Source: Actinomycetota bacterium (GTDB taxonomy: Bacteria > Actinomycetota > Acidimicrobiia > Acidimicrobiales > RAAP-2). Taken from it: a DNA stretch of 64,000 nt. A program made the position numbers and the translations under genes. Every line of letters begins with the position of its first letter. Position 1 is the first letter of the stretch. This document shows, piece by piece, positions 32,122-41,140 of this stretch. The stretch is from contig JARCRU010000030.1 in NCBI GenBank assembly GCA_029850535.1, positions 25,658 to 89,657 on the forward strand, given 5' to 3'. The notes beneath the pieces are model-generated. The model made no database searches. It was not told where the DNA came from and was given only the letters and a program-made list of their open reading frames with translations.

Positions 32122-33273
32122 GTGAAGTTCCGTGAACTGCGTGATCCCGACCGACTGCACGCGCTGATCGACGCCATGTTGCTCATGGAGACCGACGCGG
32201 CGCTGGGTACGCTGCTGCAACAGATCGTCGACACCGCCAGCGAGTTGGTCGGGGCCCACTTCGGAGCTCTCGGGGTGCTGGCCCGTGACGGAGCGACCAT
32301 CTCGGAGTTGTACACCTGCGGCATCGACGAGGAGGAGAGGATGCGCATCGGCCAGCCCCCCAGCGGCCAAGGAGTGTTGGGCCAGACCATCAGGGGGGCC
32401 CAGCCCCTGCGCATCGACGACCTCGCGCACCACCCCGGCTCGTCGGGTTTCCCCGAGAACCATCCCCCCATGCTCCGTTTCCTCGGGGTGCCCGTGATCA
32501 CTCGCAACGGCCACGTCTGGGGCAACCTCTACGTCACCGAGCCACTCAGCGGCGCGCCCTTCAGTCACGACGACGAATTGCTACTCGAGACGTTCGGACG
32601 TGTGGCCGGCGCGGTCATCGACCAGTCCAACTTGCGAAGAGAGTTGCGCGAACTCACGGTGACCGAAGAACGCGAGCGAATGGCGCGCGACCTGCACGAC
32701 ACAGTCATCCAACGACTCTTCGGCGTAGGGCTGGGCCTTCAGATGGTCCTCCCTTTGATCGGTGACGACGCTCGCGCGCGCGTGGACCTGGCATTGGACG
32801 AGCTCAATGAGACCATCCACGACATCCGCACCACCATCTTCGAGATCGACCAGGACCGCGCCACTGACGATACGTTGCGTCAGCGCGCGATGGCCCTCAC
32901 GAGCGAGGTGGACAGCCGACTCGGCGTCGAGGCCCACCTCCAAATGCAGGCGGGGCTCTCACAACAAGTCAACGAGCACTGCGCGCACCACACGATTCAG
33001 GCGCTGCGCGAGATTCTTTCGAACATCGTGCGCCACTCCGAGGCCACCCGCGTCGAAGTGGAGCTCAGTGACGACGGGGATTTCCTAGTGCTCACGGTCC
33101 GCGACAACGGGGTGGGTTTCGACAGCGGGGTGGGCTTCGACAACGGTGCGGGCTTCGGTCGGGGTCTGCGAAACCTCGCGACACGGGCGCACGACCTTGG
33201 TGGCGAGTGCGTCGTTCAGTCGAGCCCCGGAAGTGGCACACTGGTGAAGTGGACCGCACTGAAGAAGGCGTGA
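32122..33273 (+). CDS. GAF-domain sensor histidine kinase (HisKA_3/HATPase), DevS/DosS-like
   Basis: GTG start within ORF 31939..33273; GAF FRELRDPDRLHALIDAMLLMETDAALGTLLQQIVDTASELVGAHFGALGVL; H-box ERERMARDLHDTVIQRLFGVGLGLQ; N-box EILSNIVRHSEATRVEVEL. Confidence 0.9.
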   Translation: MKFRELRDPDRLHALIDAMLLMETDAALGTLLQQIVDTASELVGAHFGALGVLARDGATISELYTCGIDEEERMRIGQPPSGQGVLGQTIRGAQPLRIDDLAHHPGSSGFPENHPPMLRFLGVPVITRNGHVWGNLYVTEPLSGAPFSHDDELLLETFGRVAGAVIDQSNLRRELRELTVTEERERMARDLHDTVIQRLFGVGLGLQMVLPLIGDDARARVDLALDELNETIHDIRTTIFEIDQDRATDDTLRQRAMALTSEVDSRLGVEAHLQMQAGLSQQVNEHCAHHTIQALREILSNIVRHSEATRVEVELSDDGDFLVLTVRDNGVGFDSGVGFDNGAGFGRGLRNLATRAHDLGGECVVQSSPGSGTLVKWTALKKA

Positions 33274-33274
33274 G

Positions 33275-33916
33275 ATGATTCGACTCCTGCTCGTGGACGA
33301 CCACGAGATCGTGCGTCGCGGGCTGCGCGAACTCCTCGAGGCGAACCCCGATCTCACCGTGACGCATCAAGCCGGCAACCTCGAATCGGCGCTCGCGCTC
33401 GACTGCAGCGATGTGGATGTCGCCGTGCTCGACGTGCGACTGCCCGACGGTAGCGGCGTCGACCTGTGTCGGAGTTTGCGCGAGACCTACCCGCACCTCA
33501 ATTGCCTGATGCTCACCTCCTTCGCCGACAACGAGGCCCTCAACGCCTCGGTGCTCGCCGGAGCGCAGGGCTACGTTTTGAAGAACGTCCGCGGCGATGA
33601 ATTGATCAATTCCATCCGACGCGTGGCCCAGGGTGAGATGCTGCTCAGCACCGAACAGATCGAGCGTGCTCGTGAGCGCCTACGACGTCAGATCACCGAA
33701 GATATGCGCCTGGAGTCCCTGAGTGTCCAAGAGCGTCGTATCCTCGAGTTGCTCTCCGAGGGACTCTCCAATCGAGAAATCGGCGAAGTCATGTTCCTCG
33801 CCGAGAAGACGGTCAAGAACTACGTGTCGAACCTGCTCGCCAAGTTGGGCTTCCAACGTCGAACCGAGGCCGCGCTCTTCGCGCAACGCCAGTTCGACCG
33901 CGACCGTCGCGACTAG
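33275..33916 (+). CDS. NarL/LuxR-family response regulator, DevR/DosR-like
   Basis: ORF 213 aa; LLLVDDHEIVRRGLRELLEANP, VAVLDVRLPDGSGVDLC, LSEGLSNREIGEVMFLAEKTVKNYVSNLLAKLGFQRRTEAALFA. Confidence 0.93.
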   Translation: MIRLLLVDDHEIVRRGLRELLEANPDLTVTHQAGNLESALALDCSDVDVAVLDVRLPDGSGVDLCRSLRETYPHLNCLMLTSFADNEALNASVLAGAQGYVLKNVRGDELINSIRRVAQGEMLLSTEQIERARERLRRQITEDMRLESLSVQERRILELLSEGLSNREIGEVMFLAEKTVKNYVSNLLAKLGFQRRTEAALFAQRQFDRDRRD

Positions 33917-34243
33917 TCGACGCGACCGTTCTCGACCCCCCCGCCGGCCCTGGGGGCGTGGCGCGCCCAGCGTGCGCGTCGCTGGCGTCGCGGACCTCGA
34001 TGACGATCGTCTCGGGGAAAGATGGAGTGAACGCCCGGCGTCGTGCCGATTGTCACTCGAAGGAATCGATCAGTCCCGCGAGAGTTGGCCTCGGCGAAGT
34101 TATCGTTTCTCGTCTCGAGGGTGTTCATCACAACTCCCGGGGTGACATAGTTCGAGAGTTGCCCCTCGTCGCGGGAGCGACGGGATCAATGACTCTCACG
34201 GCCGCGGGGGCCACCGCGAGAAGGGTTCCTCTCGAGGTGGGCG

Positions 34244-34546
34244 TCACGAGTAGAACGTCATCGCCCGCCGTTCGGCACTGACACGAAACTCCTCGTAGAC
34301 CGCGCGGTCCTGCAGCATGAAGACGTTCTTACCCGACGCGTTGTGGTGCGCCAGAGCAGTGAGGAAGCGCGCGATCCGGGTACTCCAGGTCTCACGAGCG
34401 TGGACGTCGCCCACGGTCGCAGCAATCTGGGTGGTCGCCGTGGCCCGGGAGGTCATGGCGCGCGGCGCGACGGGGGAGTCAAGGGATTCTTGGACGACGA
34501 AGTCGACGTGCGTAGCGTTGTTTCGTCGGGTATCGACAATGCTCAT
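34244..34546 (-). CDS. Small hypothetical protein (orphan)
   Basis: ATG at 34546 with GAAAGGAAGACC RBS; about 100 aa, MSIVDTRRNNATHVDFVVQESLDSPVAPRAMTSRATATTQIAATVGDVHARETWSTRIARFLTALAHHNASGKNVFMLQDRAVYEEFRVSAERRAMTFYS; no family recognised. Confidence 0.6.
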   Translation of the reverse strand: MSIVDTRRNNATHVDFVVQESLDSPVAPRAMTSRATATTQIAATVGDVHARETWSTRIARFLTALAHHNASGKNVFMLQDRAVYEEFRVSAERRAMTFYS

Positions 34547-34585
34547 GGTGGTCTTCCTTTCAAGAAGTGAGATCCAGGATCCCCC

Positions 34586-34676
34586 CGCTTTTCGAAAAGC
34601 GCCGCCTGAAGCCGAACAGTACTGAATCTCCACTGCCGTCCGCGGGCTTCACGCACGGCAGTAAAGAACGGCTTCA
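34586..34676 (-). promoter_or_regulatory. Nested inverted-repeat 5' leader of the orphan gene
   Basis: Outer TGAAGCCG 34607-34614/CGGCTTCA 34669-34676; inner ACTGCCGT 34632-34639/ACGGCAGT 34655-34662; palindrome CGCTTTTCGAAAAGCG 34586-34601. Confidence 0.5.
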
Positions 34677-34826
34677 CCTTATCGTCATTATCGATGAATG
34701 TGACATGAACATCTATTCTAAAGATGTATAGCAAGAATCGGACTCTGCGATCACGGATCGTTCGCAGCCACGATGGTGGCAGGTTCCGTACGATTCGGTG
34801 CCACGCGCGAGGCGGGCGCCGACGTC

Positions 34827-35567
34827 CTAGGCGACAGTGAAGACTTCGGGACCGTTACTGGTCACGGCGATAGTGTGCTCGAAGTGGGCCGAGAGTTGAC
34901 CGTCTTGGGTCATCACTCCCCACCCGTCGTCGAGCACGAAAGTGTCAACACTTCCCACGTTGACCATGGGCTCGACCGCGAACACCATGCCCTCTTTGAG
35001 CGTAGGACCAGGGCTGCCGGGCCAGTAGTTCGGGACCTGGGGGCTCTCGTGCATAGCGGTACCGATGGCGTGACCCACGTACTCGCGCACCACCGAGAAA
35101 CCCGCGGCTTCGGCGACGTTCTGCACCGCTCGGCCGACCTCGTGCAAGCGGTTGCCCTTGTAGAGCTGCTCGATACCGGCCCACATGGATCGTTCCGTCA
35201 CCTCGATGAGTCGGGCGGCGAGGTGGCTGATCTCCCCCACCCCGGCGGTATAGGCCGCGTCGCCGTGATAGCCCTCGACGATCGCCCCACAGTCCACTGA
35301 GATGATGTCGCCCTCGCGCAGAACGTAGTCACCCGGGATGCCGTGCACGATCATGTCATTGGGGCTGGTGCAGATCACCGCGGGAAAACCGTGGTAATTC
35401 AGGAAGTTCGAACGCGCCCCGCGCTTGGCGATGACCTCGGCGGCCACCTCGTTGAGCTGCATCGTGGTCACGCCCGGGCGGATCGCCGCGCGCGTGGCCT
35501 CGTGCATCTCGGCCACGACCTTGCCGGCCTTGCGCATCTTGTTCAATTCCTCCGCGGTGCGCCTCAC
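34827..35567 (-). CDS. map: Methionine aminopeptidase type I
   Basis: ORF 246 aa; FLNYHGFPAVICTSPNDMIVHGIPGDYVLREGDIISVDCGAIVEGYHGDAAYT. Confidence 0.98.
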   Translation of the reverse strand: MRRTAEELNKMRKAGKVVAEMHEATRAAIRPGVTTMQLNEVAAEVIAKRGARSNFLNYHGFPAVICTSPNDMIVHGIPGDYVLREGDIISVDCGAIVEGYHGDAAYTAGVGEISHLAARLIEVTERSMWAGIEQLYKGNRLHEVGRAVQNVAEAAGFSVVREYVGHAIGTAMHESPQVPNYWPGSPGPTLKEGMVFAVEPMVNVGSVDTFVLDDGWGVMTQDGQLSAHFEHTIAVTSNGPEVFTVA

Positions 35568-36223
35568 GCGACGCCCCGTTCAGCGAGGGCATCGAGGATC
35601 TCGGCGGTCACCGTCTGGGGGGCCTGGTCTCCGTCGATGCGCACCAGTAGGCCCCGAGCTTCGTAGAAGGCCAGCAACGGTGCGGTATCGCGTTCGTAGA
35701 CCTCGAGTCGCTGGTGGATCGCTTCGGGCATATCGTCAGCGCGTTGGACTACGTCTCCCCCACAGTTCGTGCAGGTTCCCGAAATCGCCTCAATGTCACT
35801 GTCGCGGTAAATCGCTCCACACTCTTGACAGACCCGGCGAGAGGAGAGCCGTTCGGCCACCAGCGCGTTGGGCACGTCAAGATTGATGCAGATCTTGACC
35901 CCGTCGTCGCCGAGAATCTGATCGAGCGCCTCGGCTTGGGCCTCGGTGCGCGGGAAACCGTCGAGCAACGCGCCCCCGGCGGTGTCGGCATCGTTGAATC
36001 GTTCCTCGACGAGTCGATTCACGAGGTCGTCATTCACCAACTGACCGGCTTCGAGGATGGAGGCCACCTCGAGACCGATCGTGGTCCGATCGCGCACCGC
36101 GGCGCGCAGAATGTCACCCGTCGATACGTGAGGCACCCCCAAGTGCTGGGCGAGTCGTTTGCACTGAGTACCCTTGCCCGCGCCCTGCTTGCCGAGAACG
36201 ACGACGATCACGCGTGCCGACAT
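35564..36223 (-). CDS. adk: Adenylate kinase (lid Cys motif)
   Basis: ORF 219 aa; LGKQGAGKGTQCKRLAQHLGVPHVSTGDILRAAV; CQECGAIY...CTNCGG lid. Confidence 0.97.
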   Translation of the reverse strand: MSARVIVVVLGKQGAGKGTQCKRLAQHLGVPHVSTGDILRAAVRDRTTIGLEVASILEAGQLVNDDLVNRLVEERFNDADTAGGALLDGFPRTEAQAEALDQILGDDGVKICINLDVPNALVAERLSSRRVCQECGAIYRDSDIEAISGTCTNCGGDVVQRADDMPEAIHQRLEVYERDTAPLLAFYEARGLLVRIDGDQAPQTVTAEILDALAERGVA

Positions 36224-36225
36224 CG

Positions 36226-37515
36226 CTACTTCTTCAGGAAGCCTTCGTAGTTGCGCATCATCAATTGTGAATCAATCTGCTGCATCGTCTGCAAGGCCAC
36301 CCCCACGGCGATCAAGAGTGTGGTGCCGTAATAGGGGAACCTATTGATGTTCCACATCGCCATCAGAATGCTCGGGATGACGGCCACCGAGGCGAGGAAC
36401 AACGCCCCCACCACGGTCAGGCGGCTCAACATGCGAGAGAAGTACCGCTCGGTCGGCTCGCCGGGGCGAATACCCGGGACGAAGCCACCCTGCTGGCGCA
36501 GCTGCTCGGCCTGCTGATGGGGTTCGAAGGCGATGTACACGTAGAAGAACGTGAAGGCCAGGATCAGCAAGAAGTCCGAACCGATGTAGAAGAAACTGGT
36601 GGGCCTGAGCGAGGAGTTCACAAAATTGGTGAAACTGGCCCAGGGCACGATGTTCGACAGGAGCACCGGGATGTAGAGGACCGACGAGGCGAAGATGATC
36701 GGAATAACGCCCGACTGGTTCACCTTCAGGGGGATGTACGTGGAGTTCCCACCCATCTCCTTGCGTCCGACCACTCGTCGTGCGAAGGTCACCGGGATGC
36801 GGCGCTGGCCCTGGTCCATGAAGACAATGAAGAACAGCAGGGCGATCGAGATCACCAGGATGATGAAGAACTTGACCGGTCCCCCCTCGCTCCAGACCGC
36901 GCGGCCACCCGAGGGCAGACCCGCCACGACGTTCGCGAAGATCAACAGACTCATGCCCTGGCCGATGCCCCGCTGCGTGATTAGTTCAGCGAGCCACATC
37001 ACGAAGCCGGTACCCGCGGTCATGATGATGACCATGAACAGGCCGAGCCAGAGGTTGAACTTGGGGATGAGGTCGATGTTGAAGCCCAACAACGCCTGGT
37101 CGTGACCGTGGAAGGCGTAGACCAGTCCCGTCGACTGCAACAGGGCCAGACCAATCGTCAAGTACCGCGTCGTCTGAGTGATGCGCTTTTGACCTTCGGG
37201 ACCCTGGTCACGCCATTCGGCGAGTTTGGGGATCACGGTGGTGAGCAACTGGATCACAATGGAGCTCGTGATGTAGGGCATCACACCGAGTCCGAAGACC
37301 GCCAGTCGCGTCAGAGCACCACCGGAGAAGAGATTCAAGAAGCCGAGAACACCGCTCGCCCCCGCCTTGGACTGCAGGAGGGTCACCTGGGACCAGCTCA
37401 CCCCGGGAATGGGCAAGTTGGCGCCTAGCTGGTAGAGGCAGATGATGGCGATGGTGAACAGGACCTTGTTACGAAGGTCCGGGACCCGGAAGATGTTCGA
37501 GAGACGCCGCAGCAC
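36226..37515 (-). CDS. secY: Preprotein translocase SecY
   Basis: ORF 429 aa; MLRRLSNIFRVPDLRNKVLFTIAIICLYQLGANLPIPGV; multi-TM. Confidence 0.99.
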   Translation of the reverse strand: MLRRLSNIFRVPDLRNKVLFTIAIICLYQLGANLPIPGVSWSQVTLLQSKAGASGVLGFLNLFSGGALTRLAVFGLGVMPYITSSIVIQLLTTVIPKLAEWRDQGPEGQKRITQTTRYLTIGLALLQSTGLVYAFHGHDQALLGFNIDLIPKFNLWLGLFMVIIMTAGTGFVMWLAELITQRGIGQGMSLLIFANVVAGLPSGGRAVWSEGGPVKFFIILVISIALLFFIVFMDQGQRRIPVTFARRVVGRKEMGGNSTYIPLKVNQSGVIPIIFASSVLYIPVLLSNIVPWASFTNFVNSSLRPTSFFYIGSDFLLILAFTFFYVYIAFEPHQQAEQLRQQGGFVPGIRPGEPTERYFSRMLSRLTVVGALFLASVAVIPSILMAMWNINRFPYYGTTLLIAVGVALQTMQQIDSQLMMRNYEGFLKK

Positions 37516-37524
37516 GGACGAACT

Positions 37525-38010
37525 CTACCGGTTCTGGTGCTGGTTGCCCGCCGCCGGCGGACGCACGCTGAAAGGCAGGTCGAGTTCGGTGACGGTGCCA
37601 CCGGCCGCTTCGATGGCGGCCTTGGCCGACGCCGAGAAGCGATGCGCCGAGACGTGCAATACGCTCGAGAGTTCACCACGGCCGAGGATCTTGACGAGAT
37701 CCTTCTTTCGAGCGAGCCCGCGCGAGACAAGCACGTCAGGGTTAATCTCGGTGACGCCGAGCATCACCAGGGCATCGAGATTGACCGGCGTGTACTCCAC
37801 GCGGAACGGGTTCGTGAATCCCTTGAGCTTGGGGATGCGTTGCAGGAGCGGCAACTGTCCACCCTCGAAGCCCGCGGGGATCTGGCGACGCGCCTTTTGT
37901 CCCTTCGTACCTCGTCCGGCGGTCTTGCCACCCTTACCACCAATACCGCGGCCGACGATCTTCTTACGGTGCGTCGAGCCCTCGGGCGATTTGAGATCGT
38001 GCAACTTCAT
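37525..38010 (-). CDS. rplO: 50S ribosomal protein L15
   Basis: MKLHDLKSPEGSTHRKKIVGRGIGGKGGKTAGRGTKGQKAR. Confidence 0.98.
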   Translation of the reverse strand: MKLHDLKSPEGSTHRKKIVGRGIGGKGGKTAGRGTKGQKARRQIPAGFEGGQLPLLQRIPKLKGFTNPFRVEYTPVNLDALVMLGVTEINPDVLVSRGLARKKDLVKILGRGELSSVLHVSAHRFSASAKAAIEAAGGTVTELDLPFSVRPPAAGNQHQNR

Positions 38011-38192
38011 CAGTTGACCTCTTCCACTGAAACTAGGTGCGGTACTCGAGCAATCATCCCGCGAATCTCGGGACGGTCGGGCAACACGTTGGACTGGCTA
38101 ATACCGCGCAGGCCGAGTGCCCGCAGCGTACCGCGGTGCTTGGGCTTGGTGGCGATCGCCGAACGAATCTGGGTTACTTTGAGTTGGGCCAT
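38010..38192 (-). CDS. rpmD: 50S ribosomal protein L30
   Basis: MAQLKVTQIRSAIATKPKHRGTLRALGLRGISQSNVLPDRPEIRGMIARVPHLVSVEEV. Confidence 0.98.
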   Translation of the reverse strand: MAQLKVTQIRSAIATKPKHRGTLRALGLRGISQSNVLPDRPEIRGMIARVPHLVSVEEVN

Positions 38193-38197
38193 TGGTC

Positions 38198-38749
38198 CTA
38201 CGCCTCCGTCTTGAAGAGGTCACCCTCGCGCTGACGCTCGCGATACGCGCGTAGCGTCCCCGACGGGATGACGTGGTCGGCCGGCTTGTCGCGCAGTGAC
38301 GCGAGCTCCTCGGGACGACGCAGTTGCTTGAGTCCTTCGATGGTGGCGTGGGCCACGTTGATGCCGTTGGACGAGCCCAGCGACTTCGCGATGATGTCCT
38401 TCACGCCGGCCATCTCGAGGATGGCGCGAGCGGCGCCACCGGCGATAACACCGGTACCGGGGGCGGCGGGCTTCATGAGAACCCGACCCGCGCCGGCCTG
38501 GCCGATGACCGGGTACACGATCGTGGTGCCGGCGAGGGGCACATCGAAGAGGTTCTTACGAGCCTCTTCGATGCCCTTCTGCACCGCGAGTCCGGCCTCC
38601 TTGGCCTTGCCGTATCCCAGGCCGACCTTGCCGTTGCCGTCACCGATCACCATGAGGGCGGTGAACGAGAAGCGGCGACCACCCTTGACGACCTTGGACA
38701 CGCGATTCACCTTGATGGTGCGCTCTTCAAACTGTTCGAGATCGCTCAT
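38198..38749 (-). CDS. rpsE: 30S ribosomal protein S5
   Basis: [36 protein letters not shown]. Confidence 0.99.
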   Translation of the reverse strand: MSDLEQFEERTIKVNRVSKVVKGGRRFSFTALMVIGDGNGKVGLGYGKAKEAGLAVQKGIEEARKNLFDVPLAGTTIVYPVIGQAGAGRVLMKPAAPGTGVIAGGAARAILEMAGVKDIIAKSLGSSNGINVAHATIEGLKQLRRPEELASLRDKPADHVIPSGTLRAYRERQREGDLFKTEA

Positions 38750-39105
38750 TAGAACTCCAATCCGGCGGCGCGCAATTGCTCCGCGAAGGCGGCCACGCGA
38801 CCGTGGTAGTCAAAGCCACCACGGTCAAAGACCACGGTGGTGATGTTGGCGGCCTGGGCACGCTGCGCGAGCAGCGCCGCCACGGCCTTGGCGCCCTCGA
38901 TGTTGCCACCGCTGGTCGACTTGAGGCTGGCCTCGACCGAGGACGCAGCAGCCAGGGTGCGCCCGGCCACGTCGTCGATAATCTGAGCCGAGATGTGCCG
39001 ATTGCTACGGCTCACGGCGACGCGGGGTCGCTCCGCGGTGCCCGAGAGGCGACGGCGGATGCGCGCGTGTCGGCGCTCACGTAGTTCACGAGTAGTACGA
39101 GCCAT
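38749..39105 (-). CDS. rplR: 50S ribosomal protein L18
   Basis: [61 protein letters not shown]. Confidence 0.98.
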   Translation of the reverse strand: MARTTRELRERRHARIRRRLSGTAERPRVAVSRSNRHISAQIIDDVAGRTLAAASSVEASLKSTSGGNIEGAKAVAALLAQRAQAANITTVVFDRGGFDYHGRVAAFAEQLRAAGLEF

Positions 39106-39644
39106 TACTTCGCAGCCTTTCCTGCCTTGCGCAGAACCTTCTCACCGAGGTAGCGCACACCCTTACCCTTGTAGGGCTCGGGCTTACGGATCTTGCGGAT
39201 GGTGGCGGCCACTTGGCCGACCACCTCCTTGTCGGCGCCCTTGACGATGACGCGCGTCGGGGTAGGAACCTCGAACGTGACACCCTCGGGGGCGTTGAAC
39301 TTGACCGGGTGCGAGAAACCCAGGGCCAGGTCGAGCACCGCTGGATTCGACGTCGCAGCACGGTAACCCACGCCGATGATCTCGAGCTCCTTGGTCCAGC
39401 CCGTGGTGACACCGGTCACCATGTTGGCGACCAGCGTACGCGTGAGACCGTGAAGGGACTTCTGACTCGTCTCCTCCGAGGCGCGATCCACCGTGAGTAC
39501 GTCGCCCTCTTGGCTGAGGGTGATGCCCTCGGGAAGGTTGCGGTGCATGGTCCCGTTGGGACCCTGGACCGTGACGACACCGTCGGCGACGTCAATGACG
39601 ACGCCCGCGGGGACCGTGATGGGATTACGACCGATGCGTGACAT
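39105..39644 (-). CDS. rplF: 50S ribosomal protein L6
   Basis: [31 protein letters not shown]. Confidence 0.98.
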   Translation of the reverse strand: MSRIGRNPITVPAGVVIDVADGVVTVQGPNGTMHRNLPEGITLSQEGDVLTVDRASEETSQKSLHGLTRTLVANMVTGVTTGWTKELEIIGVGYRAATSNPAVLDLALGFSHPVKFNAPEGVTFEVPTPTRVIVKGADKEVVGQVAATIRKIRKPEPYKGKGVRYLGEKVLRKAGKAAK

Positions 39645-39671
39645 CAGCACACCTCCGTGTTCGTGGGCGCG

Positions 39672-40076
39672 TTACCAGACATAACAGAGCACCTCGCCGC
39701 CCAGCTTGGCCTTACGGGCTTCCCGGTCAGTCATGAGACCGTGGCTGGTCGAAACGACTGCCACTCCCACGCCACCGAGCACCTTGGGCATCTGGTCGGA
39801 CTTCTTATAGATACGAAGACCCGGCGTCGACACGCGCTTGATACCCGCGATGGTCTTCTTGCGGTCTTCGGAGTACTTCAGGTTGATTTCCAGAGTGTCG
39901 CCCGGCTTGCCTTCGACCTTGGTCACGGTGAAGCCGGTGATGAAACCCTCTCGCTCCAGCACCTTCGCGAGGTTGACCTTGAGCTTGGAACTGGGCATCT
40001 TGACGCTGTCGAACATGGCGGCGTTCGCATTGCGAATGCGCGTGAGCATGTCGGCGATGGGGTCAGTCATTGTCAT
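39672..40076 (-). CDS. rpsH: 30S ribosomal protein S8
   Basis: [36 protein letters not shown]. Confidence 0.98.
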   Translation of the reverse strand: MTMTDPIADMLTRIRNANAAMFDSVKMPSSKLKVNLAKVLEREGFITGFTVTKVEGKPGDTLEINLKYSEDRKKTIAGIKRVSTPGLRIYKKSDQMPKVLGGVGVAVVSTSHGLMTDREARKAKLGGEVLCYVW

Positions 40077-40086
40077 AGCTGTCCTC

Positions 40087-40272
40087 CTACCAACTTGCCT
40101 TCGTCACGCCGGGGACTTCTCCGGCGTGGACCATCTGGCGCAGGCAAATACGGCACAGGCCAAACTTGCGATACACCGAGCGCGGGCGTCCGCAGCGCTC
40201 GCAACGGGTGTAGGCCCGCGTCGAGAACTTCGGAGTCTTCTGCTGCTTGATTCGAAGAGCTTTCTTCGCCAT
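40087..40272 (-). CDS. rpsZ: 30S ribosomal protein S14 type Z (zinc)
   Basis: [61 protein letters not shown]. Confidence 0.98.
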   Translation of the reverse strand: MAKKALRIKQQKTPKFSTRAYTRCERCGRPRSVYRKFGLCRICLRQMVHAGEVPGVTKASW

Positions 40273-40274
40273 GA

Positions 40275-40838
40275 CTATCGATTCTCCTGCTTGAAGGGGA
40301 AGCCGTACGCGCGCAAGAACGCGCGACCCTGCTCGTCGTTTTGCGCCGAGGTGACAATGGTGATGTCAAAACCACGCGGCGCGTCAATCTTGTCGTAGTC
40401 GATCTCGGGAAAGATCAACTGGTCGTTCACACCGAAGGTGTAGTTGCCGCGTCCGTCGAACGACTTCGGCGAGAGGCCACGGAAGTCACGGATACGCGGA
40501 ATTGCCAGGCTCAGCAGGCGGTCGAAGAACTCCCAGGCGCGGTCGCCGCGCAGGGTCACCTTCACGCCGATGGGCTGCTCCTCACGCAATTTGAAACTCG
40601 CGATGGACTTGCGCGCACGAGTGACGATCGGCTTTTGGCCGGTGATCAACTCGAGATCACGCTGCGCACCTTCGAGCAACGACGCCTGCTGCGTCGCGCG
40701 CCCGACACCGGAGTTCAGAACGATCTTCTCCAAGCGCGGTACCTGCATGATGTTGTCGAGCCCGAGTTCCTCTTTCAGGGCAGTGCGAATCTCTTCGTCG
40801 AAACGCACCTTGAGGCGGGGACGGGTCGTGGTGGTCAT
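40275..40838 (-). CDS. rplE: 50S ribosomal protein L5
   Basis: ATG at 40838 overlaps rplX stop; [38 protein letters not shown]. Confidence 0.98.
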   Translation of the reverse strand: MTTTTRPRLKVRFDEEIRTALKEELGLDNIMQVPRLEKIVLNSGVGRATQQASLLEGAQRDLELITGQKPIVTRARKSIASFKLREEQPIGVKVTLRGDRAWEFFDRLLSLAIPRIRDFRGLSPKSFDGRGNYTFGVNDQLIFPEIDYDKIDAPRGFDITIVTSAQNDEQGRAFLRAYGFPFKQENR

Positions 40839-41140
40839 AGCGTCTCTCCACACTTGCGGCAGACGCGCACCTTGGCACCGTCTGTGATCTTGTAGCCAGC
40901 TTTCGCCGGACCCTTGTGACCGGCGCACCAGAGTGCGACGTTGGACACGTGCAACGGCATCACCTTGTCGATAATGCCAGCCTGCATCATCTCCCCGGTC
41001 TGCTTGGTGTGACGCTTGGCGACATTCAGTCCCTCCAAGATCACCTTGCTCTGCGCGGGCAGAGCCTCTTCGACGCGAGCGCGCTCCCCGCGGTACTTGC
41101 CAGCGAGGACGAGCACGTCGTCTCCCTTACGAATCTTCAT
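40835..41140 (-). CDS. rplX: 50S ribosomal protein L24
   Basis: [46 protein letters not shown]. Confidence 0.98.
   Translation of the reverse strand: MKIRKGDDVLVLAGKYRGERARVEEALPAQSKVILEGLNVAKRHTKQTGEMMQAGIIDKVMPLHVSNVALWCAGHKGPAKAGYKITDGAKVRVCRKCGETL

Noticed and set aside
33958-34281. 107-aa + strand ORF after the response regulator
   Set aside because: Low-complexity composition, no convincing RBS, overlaps the 3' end of the orphan gene; not supported as coding.
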